Source of the DNA: Pseudooceanicola sp.
GTDB taxonomy: Bacteria; Pseudomonadota; Alphaproteobacteria; Rhodobacterales; Rhodobacteraceae
DNA: 64,000 nucleotides
Direction of reading: 5' to 3'
NCBI RefSeq assembly: GCF_029213205.1
Contig: NZ_JARGNH010000001.1
Location: 248,001-312,000 of the forward strand
Shown here: piece after piece, positions 35,675 to 43,724 of the stretch
Numbering within the stretch: the stretch's first letter is position 1
How the letters are laid out: every line of letters begins with the position of its first letter
Made by a program: the position numbers and the translations under genes
The notes under the pieces: generated by a model
Databases searched by the model: none
The model's input: only the letters and a program-made list of their open reading frames with translations
Told to the model about the DNA's origin: nothing

Positions 35675-35998
35675 AGTGCAGGCTTCTGTTGCCAGGTGCC
35701 TGCGAACCCCGCCTTACGCGGCTAGGCGCAAGGGCTTAAAGTTCGATAGATCGAACCGCTTACGCGGCCAGAGCCATCGGAGCACGATTGTTATTGGCAA
35801 TTATGCTTTACGGACCGATAACGGTGGTACCTCACCGAGACAAAGCTAACCCCTTTAGACGTTCGTCGATCCTATTTCGACCCCAGGACCCGCCAATAAC
35901 GGGAATTTGGTGGAGTCGCCGGGTACCGCCCCCGGGTCCGATCCGTGTATTACGAGCGCGTTTATGTCCATAGTCGGTTGCCCGACAGGCTAGATATA
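35675..35998 (-). ncRNA. ssrA: tmRNA, permuted two-piece type
   Basis: Transfer-messenger RNA, which rescues stalled ribosomes. Read on the minus strand, the acceptor piece comes first and ends in CGACTCCACCA (CCA at 35910-35908). After 23 bases the coding piece starts at 35884 with GGGGTCGAAATAGGATCGAC, like the 5' end of standard tmRNA. GGGGTCG pairs with CGACTCC to form the 7-bp acceptor stem. The tag frame, 35798 to 35760, reads ANNNRAPMALAA and then TAA. A GTTCGAT/ATCGAAC hairpin and a GCAGGC/GCCTGC stem follow. The order is the circularly permuted one known in alphaproteobacteria. The outer ends are approximate. Confidence 0.93.
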
Positions 35999-36104
35999 GG
36001 GTGGGTGCGCGATGAATTCAAAGGGTTTCGCGAAGGGATTTTGTGGGGGACAGGCTTAGGGGTTAAGGAGCACGCGACAGGTTGCGCCGCGATGCGACGC
36101 CGAC

Positions 36105-36176
36105 GGCAGGGGGCTGTCTGCCCCCTCTGGCCCTGCGGGCCATTCACCCCCGAGGATATTTCAGACCAGAGGAAGC
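36105..36176 (-). repeat. Dispersed post-gene element, copy 1
   Basis: Contains the hairpin GGGGGC-TGTCT-GCCCCC (36109-36125), then CCCCGAGGATATTT and ACCAGAGGAAGC. Read on the minus strand it begins 11 bases after the tyrS stop. Copies 2 (51104-51156) and 3 (60305-60364) follow other minus-strand genes in the same orientation. It probably acts as a terminator or mRNA 3'-end element. Confidence 0.8.
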
Positions 36177-36186
36177 CGGGTGCGGA

Positions 36187-37443
36187 TTACGCGGTGAGTT
36201 TGACCAGCGCGTGGCGCTTCTTGCCGGCGGAGAGTTTGATCGGGCTGGCCAGGGCGGCGGCGTCGAGCATCAAGCCGGCATCGGTCAGCGGCGCGTCGTC
36301 GATCCGGGCCCCGTTGTCGGCGATCAGGCGTTTGGCCTCTTTGCCGGAGCTGGCAAGGCCGCTGCGCACCAACAGCTGGGTGATCGAAACGCCACTGCCG
36401 ATCTCGGCAAGGCTCAGCTCCAGGGTTGGCAGGTCATCGCCGATTCCGCCCTTTTCAAAGACTTCGCGCGCCGTGGCTTCGGCGGCTTCGGCGGCCTCGG
36501 CCCCGTGCAGCAGGGTGGTGACGGCATTGGCCAATGCGATCTTGGCGACGTTGATCTCGGATCCGCCAAGTGCACCGAGGCGGTCGCAGTCCTCGACCGG
36601 CAGTTCGGTGTAGAGCTTGAGGAAGCGGCCAACATCGGCATCGGTGGTGTTGCGCCAGAATTGCCAGAATTCATAGGACGACAGCATCTCCGGGTTGAGC
36701 CAGATCGCACCGCTCTGGCTTTTGCCCATCTTCTTGCCGTCCGAGGTGGTCAGCAGCGGCGTGGTCAGCCCGAATATCTGATGATCCAGCACCCGGCGGG
36801 TCAGGTCGATACCGTTGACGATATTGCCCCATTGGTCTGAGCCGCCGAATTGCACCAGACAGCCGTAGCGGCGGTTCAATTCAAGGAAATCATAGGCTTG
36901 TAGGATCATGTAGTTGAATTCGAGGAAGCTGAGCGATTGTTCGCGATCCAGCCGTGATTTCACTGATTCAAAGGACAGCATCCGGTTGACCGAGAAATGC
37001 CGCCCGATGTCGCGCAGGAAGTCGAGGTAGTTCAGATCGTCCAGCCATTCGGCATTGTTCAGCATCAGGGCACGGTTGGGCGTGGCCGTGTCATAATCGA
37101 TATAGGCGGCGAATACCTGTTTGATCCCGGCGATATTGTCGTCGATCTGCGCCGGGGTCAGCAGCGGCCGTTCCTCGGCGCGAAAGCTGGGGTCGCCGAC
37201 CTTGGTGGTGCCGCCGCCCATCAGGGTGATCGGTTGATGCCCGGTCTTTTGCAGCCAGCGCAGCATCATGATCTGGATCAGCGATCCGACATGCAGCGAT
37301 TTGGCGGTGGCGTCAAAGCCGATGTATCCGGGCACCACCCCGGCCAGCAAAGCGTCGTCCAGGCCCTGATAATCGGTGCAATCGGCGACAAAGCCGCGGG
37401 TTTGCATCACGTTCAGAAAGTCGGATTTCGGCGTATAGGTCAT
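36187..37443 (-). CDS. tyrS: Tyrosyl-tRNA synthetase
   Basis: A 418-residue class I aminoacyl-tRNA synthetase that charges tRNA-Tyr. The HIGH-type motif is SLHVGSL in the N-terminal Rossmann domain, the tyrosine pocket includes [11 protein letters not shown], and KMGKS is the KMSKS loop. A C-terminal S4 RNA-binding domain (about residues 350-418) starts [20 protein letters not shown]. Length and order are standard for TyrS. It is divergent from anmK with 64 bases between. Confidence 0.96.
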   Translation of the reverse strand: MTYTPKSDFLNVMQTRGFVADCTDYQGLDDALLAGVVPGYIGFDATAKSLHVGSLIQIMMLRWLQKTGHQPITLMGGGTTKVGDPSFRAEERPLLTPAQIDDNIAGIKQVFAAYIDYDTATPNRALMLNNAEWLDDLNYLDFLRDIGRHFSVNRMLSFESVKSRLDREQSLSFLEFNYMILQAYDFLELNRRYGCLVQFGGSDQWGNIVNGIDLTRRVLDHQIFGLTTPLLTTSDGKKMGKSQSGAIWLNPEMLSSYEFWQFWRNTTDADVGRFLKLYTELPVEDCDRLGALGGSEINVAKIALANAVTTLLHGAEAAEAAEATAREVFEKGGIGDDLPTLELSLAEIGSGVSITQLLVRSGLASSGKEAKRLIADNGARIDDAPLTDAGLMLDAAALASPIKLSAGKKRHALVKLTA

Positions 37444-37507
37444 GGCTCTTGTCCGGGTCGTGGTTCAGCGGCACTGTATAGGGTGCAGACAGCAGAAGGA
37501 AAAGGGC

Positions 37508-38623
37508 ATGTTACAGCCCAAAGGCAAGCCGCAAGCGCCGGTGCGCGCCCTTGGCGCGATGTCGGGAACCTCGCTCGACGGGGTCGATGTGGCGGTGGTC
37601 GAGACCGATGGCATCACTATCTACGGGTTGGGCGAAACCGCCTATCGCGAATATACGCCGGAAGAGCGCAAGCTGCTGAGCGCGGCGCTTGGCCGTTGGC
37701 CGGGGGAGCCGGGGGTGTTGGCCGCCACCGAGGTGGTGCAGCGCGGCCATGAAGAGATCATGTCCGGCTTTCACGGCATTGAAATCGTGGGATTTCATGG
37801 CCAGACCCTGGCGCATGATCCGCGCGGGCGCGGCACCCATCAGATTGGCGACGGCGCGGCGCTGGCGCGGGCGTTGAACCTGCCGGTGGTCTGGGATTTC
37901 CGCTCGGCTGATGTCGAGATGGGGGGTGAGGGCGCGCCGCTGGCGCCGTTCTTTCATTTCGCCTGTGCGCGTTGGATCGGGGCGGAAAAACCGCTGTGTT
38001 TTCTGAATCTTGGCGGGGTCGGAAATCTGACTTGGGTGAATCCGCAGGCCGCGGCGCCCGAGGATCCGGGCGCCTTGCTGGCCTTTGACACCGGCCCGGC
38101 AAATGCGCCGATCAACGATCTGATGCAGGCGCGGTTTGGCGAGATGTATGACCGCGACGGCGCGATTGCGGTGCAGGGCGAAGTGGTCGCTGGCGCTTTG
38201 GAGCTGTTCCTTGACGATCCATATTTCTCAAGAATTCCGCCGAAGTCATTGGATCGGAACGCTTTTGGCGACATGGTCGAACTGGTGCGCGAATTGAACG
38301 ATGCCGATGCGGCGGCGACCCTGACCGGCATGGCGGCGGTGTCGGTCCTGCGCGGCATGGATCATTGTCCCAGCCCGCCAGAGCGGGTGTTGGTCACCGG
38401 TGGCGGGCGCAAGAACCCGGTGCTGATGGAGATGCTGACCGAGGCGCTGGACTGCGCGGTTGCGTCGGTCGAGTCGGTGGGGCTGGATGGTGATATGCTG
38501 GAGGCGCAGGCCTTTGCCCATCTGGCGGTGCGGGTGGCACGCGGGATGGCGACGTCCTGCCCCACCACCACCGGGGTTAAAATGGCGGTGGGCGGTGGCC
38601 GGATCAGCAAGGGGGCGCAATGA
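37508..38623 (+). CDS. anmK: Anhydro-N-acetylmuramic acid kinase
   Basis: A 371-residue kinase of the ASKHA fold that opens and phosphorylates 1,6-anhydro-N-acetylmuramic acid during murein recycling. [16 protein letters not shown] at the N-terminus is the family signature; [24 protein letters not shown] and [13 protein letters not shown] follow, with VTGGGRKNP near the end. I chose ATG 37508, preceded by a purine-rich AAGGAAAAGGG. The stop overlaps the start of the VOC gene (ATGA). Confidence 0.94.
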   Translation: MLQPKGKPQAPVRALGAMSGTSLDGVDVAVVETDGITIYGLGETAYREYTPEERKLLSAALGRWPGEPGVLAATEVVQRGHEEIMSGFHGIEIVGFHGQTLAHDPRGRGTHQIGDGAALARALNLPVVWDFRSADVEMGGEGAPLAPFFHFACARWIGAEKPLCFLNLGGVGNLTWVNPQAAAPEDPGALLAFDTGPANAPINDLMQARFGEMYDRDGAIAVQGEVVAGALELFLDDPYFSRIPPKSLDRNAFGDMVELVRELNDADAAATLTGMAAVSVLRGMDHCPSPPERVLVTGGGRKNPVLMEMLTEALDCAVASVESVGLDGDMLEAQAFAHLAVRVARGMATSCPTTTGVKMAVGGGRISKGAQ

Positions 38624-39000
38624 TTGATCATATTTCGGTGGCGGTTCGGGATTTGCGCATCGCGCGAGATTTCTATGATAAGGTATTGAAATCGCTTAAT
38701 TACACTGTCTTGGCAGAGCGCCCGCATACGGTGGGTTTTGGCAAACGCTATCCTGAATTCTGGCTCAACCATCGGCCTGATATGGGGCCGGTGCCGGGTG
38801 ATACCGGGGTGCATATCTGCCTGCGCGCGCCGTCGAAGGCGGCGGTTCAGGCGTTTCACGCGGCGGCGCTGGCGGCGGGTGGGCAAAGCGATGGCGCGCC
38901 GGGGCCACGTCAGGGCGAAATGACCGGCTATTACGGTGCCTTCATCAAGGACCCGGACGGCAACAAGATCGAAGCGGTGAGCTTTCCGGCCCCGGCGTGA
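38620..39000 (+). CDS. VOC family (glyoxalase/bleomycin-resistance fold) protein
   Basis: A 126-residue single VOC module: [20 protein letters not shown] at the start, [20 protein letters not shown] in the middle, and [15 protein letters not shown] at the end, with His and Glu in the usual metal-ligand places. Members include dioxygenases, isomerases and binding proteins, so no reaction is assigned. It overlaps anmK by four bases and is probably translated with it. Confidence 0.85.
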   Translation: MIDHISVAVRDLRIARDFYDKVLKSLNYTVLAERPHTVGFGKRYPEFWLNHRPDMGPVPGDTGVHICLRAPSKAAVQAFHAAALAAGGQSDGAPGPRQGEMTGYYGAFIKDPDGNKIEAVSFPAPA

Positions 39001-39040
39001 TCCGGGCGGCCCGCGCGGCCCTCGTCGCATCATTTCTAGC

Positions 39041-39090
39041 TTTCTCGAAATAACACTTGCGCCAGGCGTCAGTTTCGATATTTCTAGAAA
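39041..39090. promoter_or_regulatory. Paired operator-like palindromes before arsR-type gene
   Basis: TTTCTAGAAA (39081-39090) is a perfect 10-bp palindrome one base before the regulator's ATG. TTTCTCGAAA (39041-39050) is a close variant exactly 40 bp upstream, so the two lie on the same face of the helix. They are good candidates for autoregulatory ArsR-family binding sites. Confidence 0.6.
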
Positions 39091-39091
39091 C

Positions 39092-39445
39092 ATGAAAATG
39101 AATCACCCAGACACCGACGACGATCTTAGCCTGGCCCGGGCGGCCTCGACCTTTGCGGCTTTGGGCAGCGAACAGCGGCTCAAGGTGCTGCGTTGCCTGG
39201 TGCGGGCGGGGCCCGAGGGGCTGAGCATTGGCGATCTCGGCGCCCGCACCGGGGTCAGCGGATCAACCCTGACCCATCACATGAAAACCCTGGCTCAGGC
39301 CGGGCTGGTCGAACAGCGCCGGGCTGGGCGCAGCATCATCTGCGCCGCCGTTGCCTACGGCGAATTGCATGACATTTCGGCCTTCCTGCTGCGCGAATGC
39401 TGCGCCGATGCCCCAGATTCCGTAAAAGGACACGACCATGACTGA
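39092..39445 (+). CDS. ArsR/SmtB-family repressor
   Basis: A 117-residue winged-helix repressor: FAALGSEQRLKVLRCLVRAG, the recognition helix region GVSGSTLTHHMKTLAQAGLV and the wing EQRRAGRSIICAAV. The C-terminus contains RECCADAPDSVKGHDHD, with a Cys pair and His residues that could bind arsenite or another soft metal. A second Met two codons in (39098) is an alternative start. The permease gene overlaps its end by eight bases, so the pair is one transcriptional unit, probably repressed by this protein through the palindromes upstream. Confidence 0.9.
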   Translation: MKMNHPDTDDDLSLARAASTFAALGSEQRLKVLRCLVRAGPEGLSIGDLGARTGVSGSTLTHHMKTLAQAGLVEQRRAGRSIICAAVAYGELHDISAFLLRECCADAPDSVKGHDHD

Positions 39446-40475
39446 CCTCTCCACGACCCCGGGTGGCGGGCTGCGCGGGCTTTGGTCCCGGATCGACAGC
39501 GCCATCGCGGCGACGCTGCTGGTGCTGCTGGCGCTGGCGCTGATCGACCCGCCGCAATTGCCCGAAACCCTGCGCTTTGCGCTGAAATCCCTGGGCAGCA
39601 CCGCGCCGCTGATTCTATTTGCGGTGCTGGCGATCGGCTATCTCAAGGCCAGCGGCGCCGAAACCCTGCTGTCGCGGGCCTTTACCGGGCGCGAGGGGCG
39701 GATGATCGTGATGGCGGCGCTGCTTGGCGGGCTGTCGCCGTTCTGTTCCTGCCAGGTAATTCCCTTTGTCGCAGCGATGTTGGCGCTTGGCGTGCCGCTG
39801 TCTGCGGTCATGGCGTTCTGGCTGGCCTCGCCGTTGATGGATCCGGGTATGTTCCTGGTCACCGCCGGGACCCTGGGCACCGAATTCGCCATCGGCAAGA
39901 CGGTGGCGGCGGTGGCGCTTGGCATCGGCGGCGGCGCGGTGACGATGCTGGCGCGCAATTCGCCGGTATTTGCCGATCCGCTGCGGGTGCGTCCGCAGGT
40001 CGGGGGCTGCTGCGGGGTGAAAGCGCCGTATGAGGGCCGTCCGGTGTGGAACTTCTGGTCCGATGGTGACCGCCGCGACACCTTTCGCAGCGCAGTTCTC
40101 GACAATGCGGTGTTCCTGCTGAAATGGCTGACGCTGGCCTATGTGCTGGAATCGGTGATGCTGGCCTATGTGCCGGCGGAATGGATCGGCGGCATTCTGG
40201 GCGGTGACGGGCTGACCCCGATCCTGTTGGGCGCGCTGGTCGGGATGCCGGCCTATCTGAACGGCTATGCGGCGGTGCCGCTGGTCGATGCGCTGCTGGC
40301 GCAAGGGATGGCACCCGGCGCGGCGATGTCATTCGTCGTCGCGGGCGGGGTCAGCTGCATCCCGGCGGCGGTGGCGGTCTGGGCTCTGGTCAAGCCGCGG
40401 GTGTTCGTCGCCTATCTCGGCCTGGCGATTGTCGGGGCGATCCTGGCCGGGCTGGCCTGGCAGATGGTTGCCTAG
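39438..40475 (+). CDS. Metal/metalloid permease-like membrane protein (DUF318/ArsP type)
   Basis: A 345-residue membrane protein with about eight to ten helices. GLSPFCSCQVIPFVAAML carries a Cys pair in a membrane segment and VGMPAYLNGYAAVPLVDALL lies in the second half; this duplicated layout fits the PF03773 permease family to which ArsP (organoarsenical efflux) belongs. A soluble central loop has GGCCGVKAP, a vicinal Cys pair. With an ArsR-type regulator in front, efflux of arsenic species or another soft metal is likely, but the substrate is inferred from context. Confidence 0.8.
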   Translation: MTDLSTTPGGGLRGLWSRIDSAIAATLLVLLALALIDPPQLPETLRFALKSLGSTAPLILFAVLAIGYLKASGAETLLSRAFTGREGRMIVMAALLGGLSPFCSCQVIPFVAAMLALGVPLSAVMAFWLASPLMDPGMFLVTAGTLGTEFAIGKTVAAVALGIGGGAVTMLARNSPVFADPLRVRPQVGGCCGVKAPYEGRPVWNFWSDGDRRDTFRSAVLDNAVFLLKWLTLAYVLESVMLAYVPAEWIGGILGGDGLTPILLGALVGMPAYLNGYAAVPLVDALLAQGMAPGAAMSFVVAGGVSCIPAAVAVWALVKPRVFVAYLGLAIVGAILAGLAWQMVA

Positions 40476-41437
40476 GCGGAACAGGAGGCGCCGCCGAGCA
40501 CACAAAACTTGGCGCAATGCGGGTGGTTGAGGGCGACCTCACCACGCGCCTCCGCCAGGGTCTCGCCCAGTTCAAAGCGCTCATCATGGGCCAGTAGGGT
40601 GCAGGCCAGCACCACGGGCCGTTCGGCCCCCTTGCGCAGCACCGCCATCCGCGAGGTGGCGCACATCACATCCGAGGGTGATTTGTGCAGGATGCCCCAG
40701 CAGGCGCTGGTGATCTCGGGCACTTCGACGCGCAGATCCATTTCCGGGAAAATCACCGTCTGGGCCGGATCCTGGGCGTCGGTGGCAAAGCCTTCGGCCG
40801 CGAACAGCCGGGCAAAGGCGGCGCGGGTGTCATCGACAGAATCGCCGGTCAGCGAGCGGCCCGCGACATGCATGGTGATCCCGGCACCTGAAATCCAGCG
40901 CATGCCCTCAAGGGTGATCTGAAAGCTGCCGATACCGCGTTCGCTGTCGTGCACCGTTGGATCGGGGTGATCGAGCGACACCCGCAGGGTCAACTGGTCG
41001 GGATATTCGGCATTCAGCGCCACCAGCCCGTCACGGATGCGCGGCCGCATCATTGGCCGCATCGCATTGGTCAGGATCAGCACCCGGTGACCCGCAGCCA
41101 GCGCCATACGCGTCATCTGCAGGATCTCGGGGTTCATGAACGGCTCACCGCCGGTAAAGCCGATTTCCTCGACTGGCCGGGCCAGCTCGCGCGCCTCGGC
41201 CAAATACAAGGCCAGATCATCGGCGCGAAAATACGCCAGCGCATCGTTTTCCGGCGAGCTTTCGATATAGCAATTGGCGCAGGTGATGTTGCATCGGGTG
41301 CCGGTGTTGATCCACAGGGTACGCAACCGTTCCAGCGCCACCCGGGCACGGGTTTCGCCGGTGGCGGTGCGGTTGGGATGGGTGAATTTGCCGAGGTTGG
41401 CAGGCGGTTCATTGAGGTCTTTCATGGCGGCAACCAT
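40472..41437 (-). CDS. Radical SAM protein
   Basis: A 321-residue radical SAM enzyme with CNITCANC (CxxxCxxC) for the 4Fe-4S cluster in TRCNITCANCYIE, followed by the SAM-binding GFTGGEPFMNPEI. The C-terminal region adds more cysteines (SACWG, MCATS, HPHCAKFCVLGGASCSA), which suggests extra clusters or a thioether role as in SPASM-like proteins. The function is unknown. It converges on the permease gene and overlaps its end by four bases, so a link to arsenic or metal handling is possible. The start is uncertain: 41437, 41425 and a GTG at 41473 are in frame. Confidence 0.82.
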   Translation of the reverse strand: MVAAMKDLNEPPANLGKFTHPNRTATGETRARVALERLRTLWINTGTRCNITCANCYIESSPENDALAYFRADDLALYLAEARELARPVEEIGFTGGEPFMNPEILQMTRMALAAGHRVLILTNAMRPMMRPRIRDGLVALNAEYPDQLTLRVSLDHPDPTVHDSERGIGSFQITLEGMRWISGAGITMHVAGRSLTGDSVDDTRAAFARLFAAEGFATDAQDPAQTVIFPEMDLRVEVPEITSACWGILHKSPSDVMCATSRMAVLRKGAERPVVLACTLLAHDERFELGETLAEARGEVALNHPHCAKFCVLGGASCSA

Positions 41438-41491
41438 GGACAGGGGGCGCTGATCCTGCAATCCTTTTTGCACCGCCGCACGGCGTTGTGA

Positions 41492-41505
41492 AGGTTGCGC
41501 AACCT
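41492..41505. promoter_or_regulatory. Palindrome upstream of zwf operon
   Basis: AGGTTGCGCAACCT is a perfect 14-bp palindrome between the divergent radical SAM gene and zwf, 60 bases before the zwf start. A half-site-like GGTTGTGC follows at 41511-41518. It is a candidate operator for the glucose-6-phosphate operon or the radical SAM gene. No regulator is encoded adjacent. Confidence 0.5.
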
Positions 41506-41565
41506 GCTATGGTTGTGCGGGTGGACGCTAACGGTGGCGGTTGTGCAGGGCATGGAGCATTTGCG

Positions 41566-43023
41566 ATGGCATCGCGCGTCATTCCGGTCGATCCTTTCGA
41601 CCTCGTCGTTTTTGGCGGCACCGGCGATCTTGCCCGGCGCAAGATTCTACCGGCGCTGTTCCGGCGTTTCTGCGCCGGTCAGATGGAAGAGAACGCGCTG
41701 ATCATCGGCGCGGCGCGCAGCCCGATGGATGACGAGGGCTATCGTGCATTCGTCAGCGCGGCGCTGGAGGAATTCAACCCGAGCGGGATCAGCGATACCG
41801 AAGCGGTGGCGGGGTTTCTGCGTCAGGTCAGCTATGTCGCGCTGGACGCCACCGGCACCGAGGGCTGGCAGATTCTGGCCAATCGGTTGCGCGGGCGCGA
41901 CGCGGTGCAGGCGTTTTATTTTTCGGTCGGGCCCAGCCTGTTCGGGGCGTTGGCCGAACATTTGCACAGCTATGGCATGGCCGGGCAGGGCACCCGCATC
42001 GTGGTGGAAAAACCCTTTGGCCGGGATCTGACCAGCGCCAAGGCGCTGAACGCCACCCTGGCGGCACATTTCGACGAAAGCCAGATTTACCGGATCGACC
42101 ATTATCTCGGCAAGGAAACCGTGCAGAATCTGATGGCGGTCCGCTTTGGCAATATGCTGTTCGAACCGCTGTGGAATTCGCAATATGTCGACCACATCCA
42201 GATCACTGTCGCGGAAACCGTCGGGGTCGGCGGGCGCGGCGAATATTACGACCGCTCCGGTGCGATGCGCGACATGATGCAGAACCACCTGATGCAGCTG
42301 CTCTGCCTGATTGCGATGGAACCGCCGGCGAAATTCGATCCCGACGCGGTGCGCGATGAAAAGCTGAAGGTGATCCGCGCCCTTGATCCGGTCGAGGCCG
42401 TCGATCTGGTGCGCGGGCAATATGAGGCCGATGAGGACAAGCCGGATTATCGCAGCCAGGTCGGCGATGCTGACACGACGACCGAGAGTTTCGTGGCGCT
42501 GAAGGCGCGGATCTCGAACTGGCGATGGGCAGGCACGCCGTTTTATCTGCGCACCGGCAAGCGGTTGCGCGCCAAGGTCAGCGAGATTGCGGTGGTGTTC
42601 AAGGAAACCCCACATTCGATTTTCGGCCCCGAGGCCGGGCGTCATCGCAATATTCTGACCATCCGGCTGCAACCGAATGAGGGCATGGATCTGGGCGTCA
42701 CCATCAAGGAGCCGGGGCCGGGTGGCATGCGCCTGGTCGATGTGCCGCTGGACATGACCTTTGCCGAGGCGCTGGGGCCCGAGGCCGAGGATGTGCCGGA
42801 TGCCTATGAGCGGCTGATCATGGATGTGATCCGTGGCAACCAGACCCTGTTCATGCGCGGTGACGAGGTCGAGGCCGCCTGGGCCTGGACCGATCCGATC
42901 ATCGCCGGCTGGGAGGCGCGCGGCGACACGCCGCAAGCCTATGACAGCGGTTCTTCCGGGCCCGAGGATTCGTTGATGTTGATGCATCGCGACGGGCGCA
43001 AATGGCGGGAGATCCGGGCATGA
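41566..43023 (+). CDS. zwf: Glucose-6-phosphate 1-dehydrogenase
   Basis: A 485-residue enzyme that oxidises glucose 6-phosphate to 6-phosphogluconolactone with NADP, feeding the Entner-Doudoroff or pentose phosphate route. The nucleotide motif FGGTGDLARRKILPALF, the active-site RIDHYLGKE and EKPFGRD are present, and the length is standard. I chose ATG 41566 with GGAG nine bases upstream; an earlier in-frame start at 41488 overlaps the palindrome. Its stop overlaps pgl in ATGA. Confidence 0.96.
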   Translation: MASRVIPVDPFDLVVFGGTGDLARRKILPALFRRFCAGQMEENALIIGAARSPMDDEGYRAFVSAALEEFNPSGISDTEAVAGFLRQVSYVALDATGTEGWQILANRLRGRDAVQAFYFSVGPSLFGALAEHLHSYGMAGQGTRIVVEKPFGRDLTSAKALNATLAAHFDESQIYRIDHYLGKETVQNLMAVRFGNMLFEPLWNSQYVDHIQITVAETVGVGGRGEYYDRSGAMRDMMQNHLMQLLCLIAMEPPAKFDPDAVRDEKLKVIRALDPVEAVDLVRGQYEADEDKPDYRSQVGDADTTTESFVALKARISNWRWAGTPFYLRTGKRLRAKVSEIAVVFKETPHSIFGPEAGRHRNILTIRLQPNEGMDLGVTIKEPGPGGMRLVDVPLDMTFAEALGPEAEDVPDAYERLIMDVIRGNQTLFMRGDEVEAAWAWTDPIIAGWEARGDTPQAYDSGSSGPEDSLMLMHRDGRKWREIRA

Positions 43024-43691
43024 GATTCGAGGAATATCCAGATCGCGACATGCTGGCGCTGACCCTTGCGGATCGGTTGACCAGCGACCTGAGCACGGCA
43101 TTGCGACACAAGGATCGGGTGTCGTTCGCGGTGCCGGGCGGATCGACCCCGGGACCGGTGTTCGACGCGCTGAGCGCGGTGCGGCTGGACTGGGACCGGG
43201 TCGATGTCATCCTGACCGACGAACGCTGGGTGCCGGAAACCTCGGACCGCTCGAACACACGGCTGCTGCGCGACCGGCTGTTGCAGGGGCGTGCGGCGGC
43301 GGCGCGACTGCTGCCACTGACCCGGGCCCAGGGGACGCCCGAGGCGGCGCTGGATGATCTGACGGCGGGGCTGGCGCCCTGCCTGCCGATTGACGTTCTG
43401 TTGCTGGGGATGGGTGGCGATATGCATATTGCCTCGCTGTTTTCTGGTGCCGATCAGCTTGAGGCGGCCCTGGCGACAGATGCACCGCCGCTGCTGGTGA
43501 TGCGCGCGCCGGGGGTGCCCGAGGCCCGGGTGACGCTGAGCGCGCCAGTGCTGCGCGGCGCGGTGTCGTCGCATATCCTGATTACCGGCGTCGAAAAACG
43601 CGCAGTGATCGAGGCGGCGCAGGGGCAACCGCCCGTCCAGGCGCCAGTGGCGCTGATGCTGGACCGGGCCACCGTGCATTGGGCGGCCTGA
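43020..43691 (+). CDS. pgl: 6-phosphogluconolactonase
   Basis: A 223-residue DevB/SOL-type lactonase that hydrolyses 6-phosphogluconolactone. SFAVPGGSTPGPVFDAL, VILTDERWVPETSDRSN and LLGMGGDMHIASLF are the family motifs. The usual GMGxDGHxASLFPG segment reads MGGDMHIASLFSG here, a small deviation. It overlaps zwf and is followed after 33 bases by pgi. Confidence 0.93.
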   Translation: MRFEEYPDRDMLALTLADRLTSDLSTALRHKDRVSFAVPGGSTPGPVFDALSAVRLDWDRVDVILTDERWVPETSDRSNTRLLRDRLLQGRAAAARLLPLTRAQGTPEAALDDLTAGLAPCLPIDVLLLGMGGDMHIASLFSGADQLEAALATDAPPLLVMRAPGVPEARVTLSAPVLRGAVSSHILITGVEKRAVIEAAQGQPPVQAPVALMLDRATVHWAA

Positions 43692-43724
43692 GACGGATCA
43701 AAAATGAGTATCGGAGGAGCTGAG

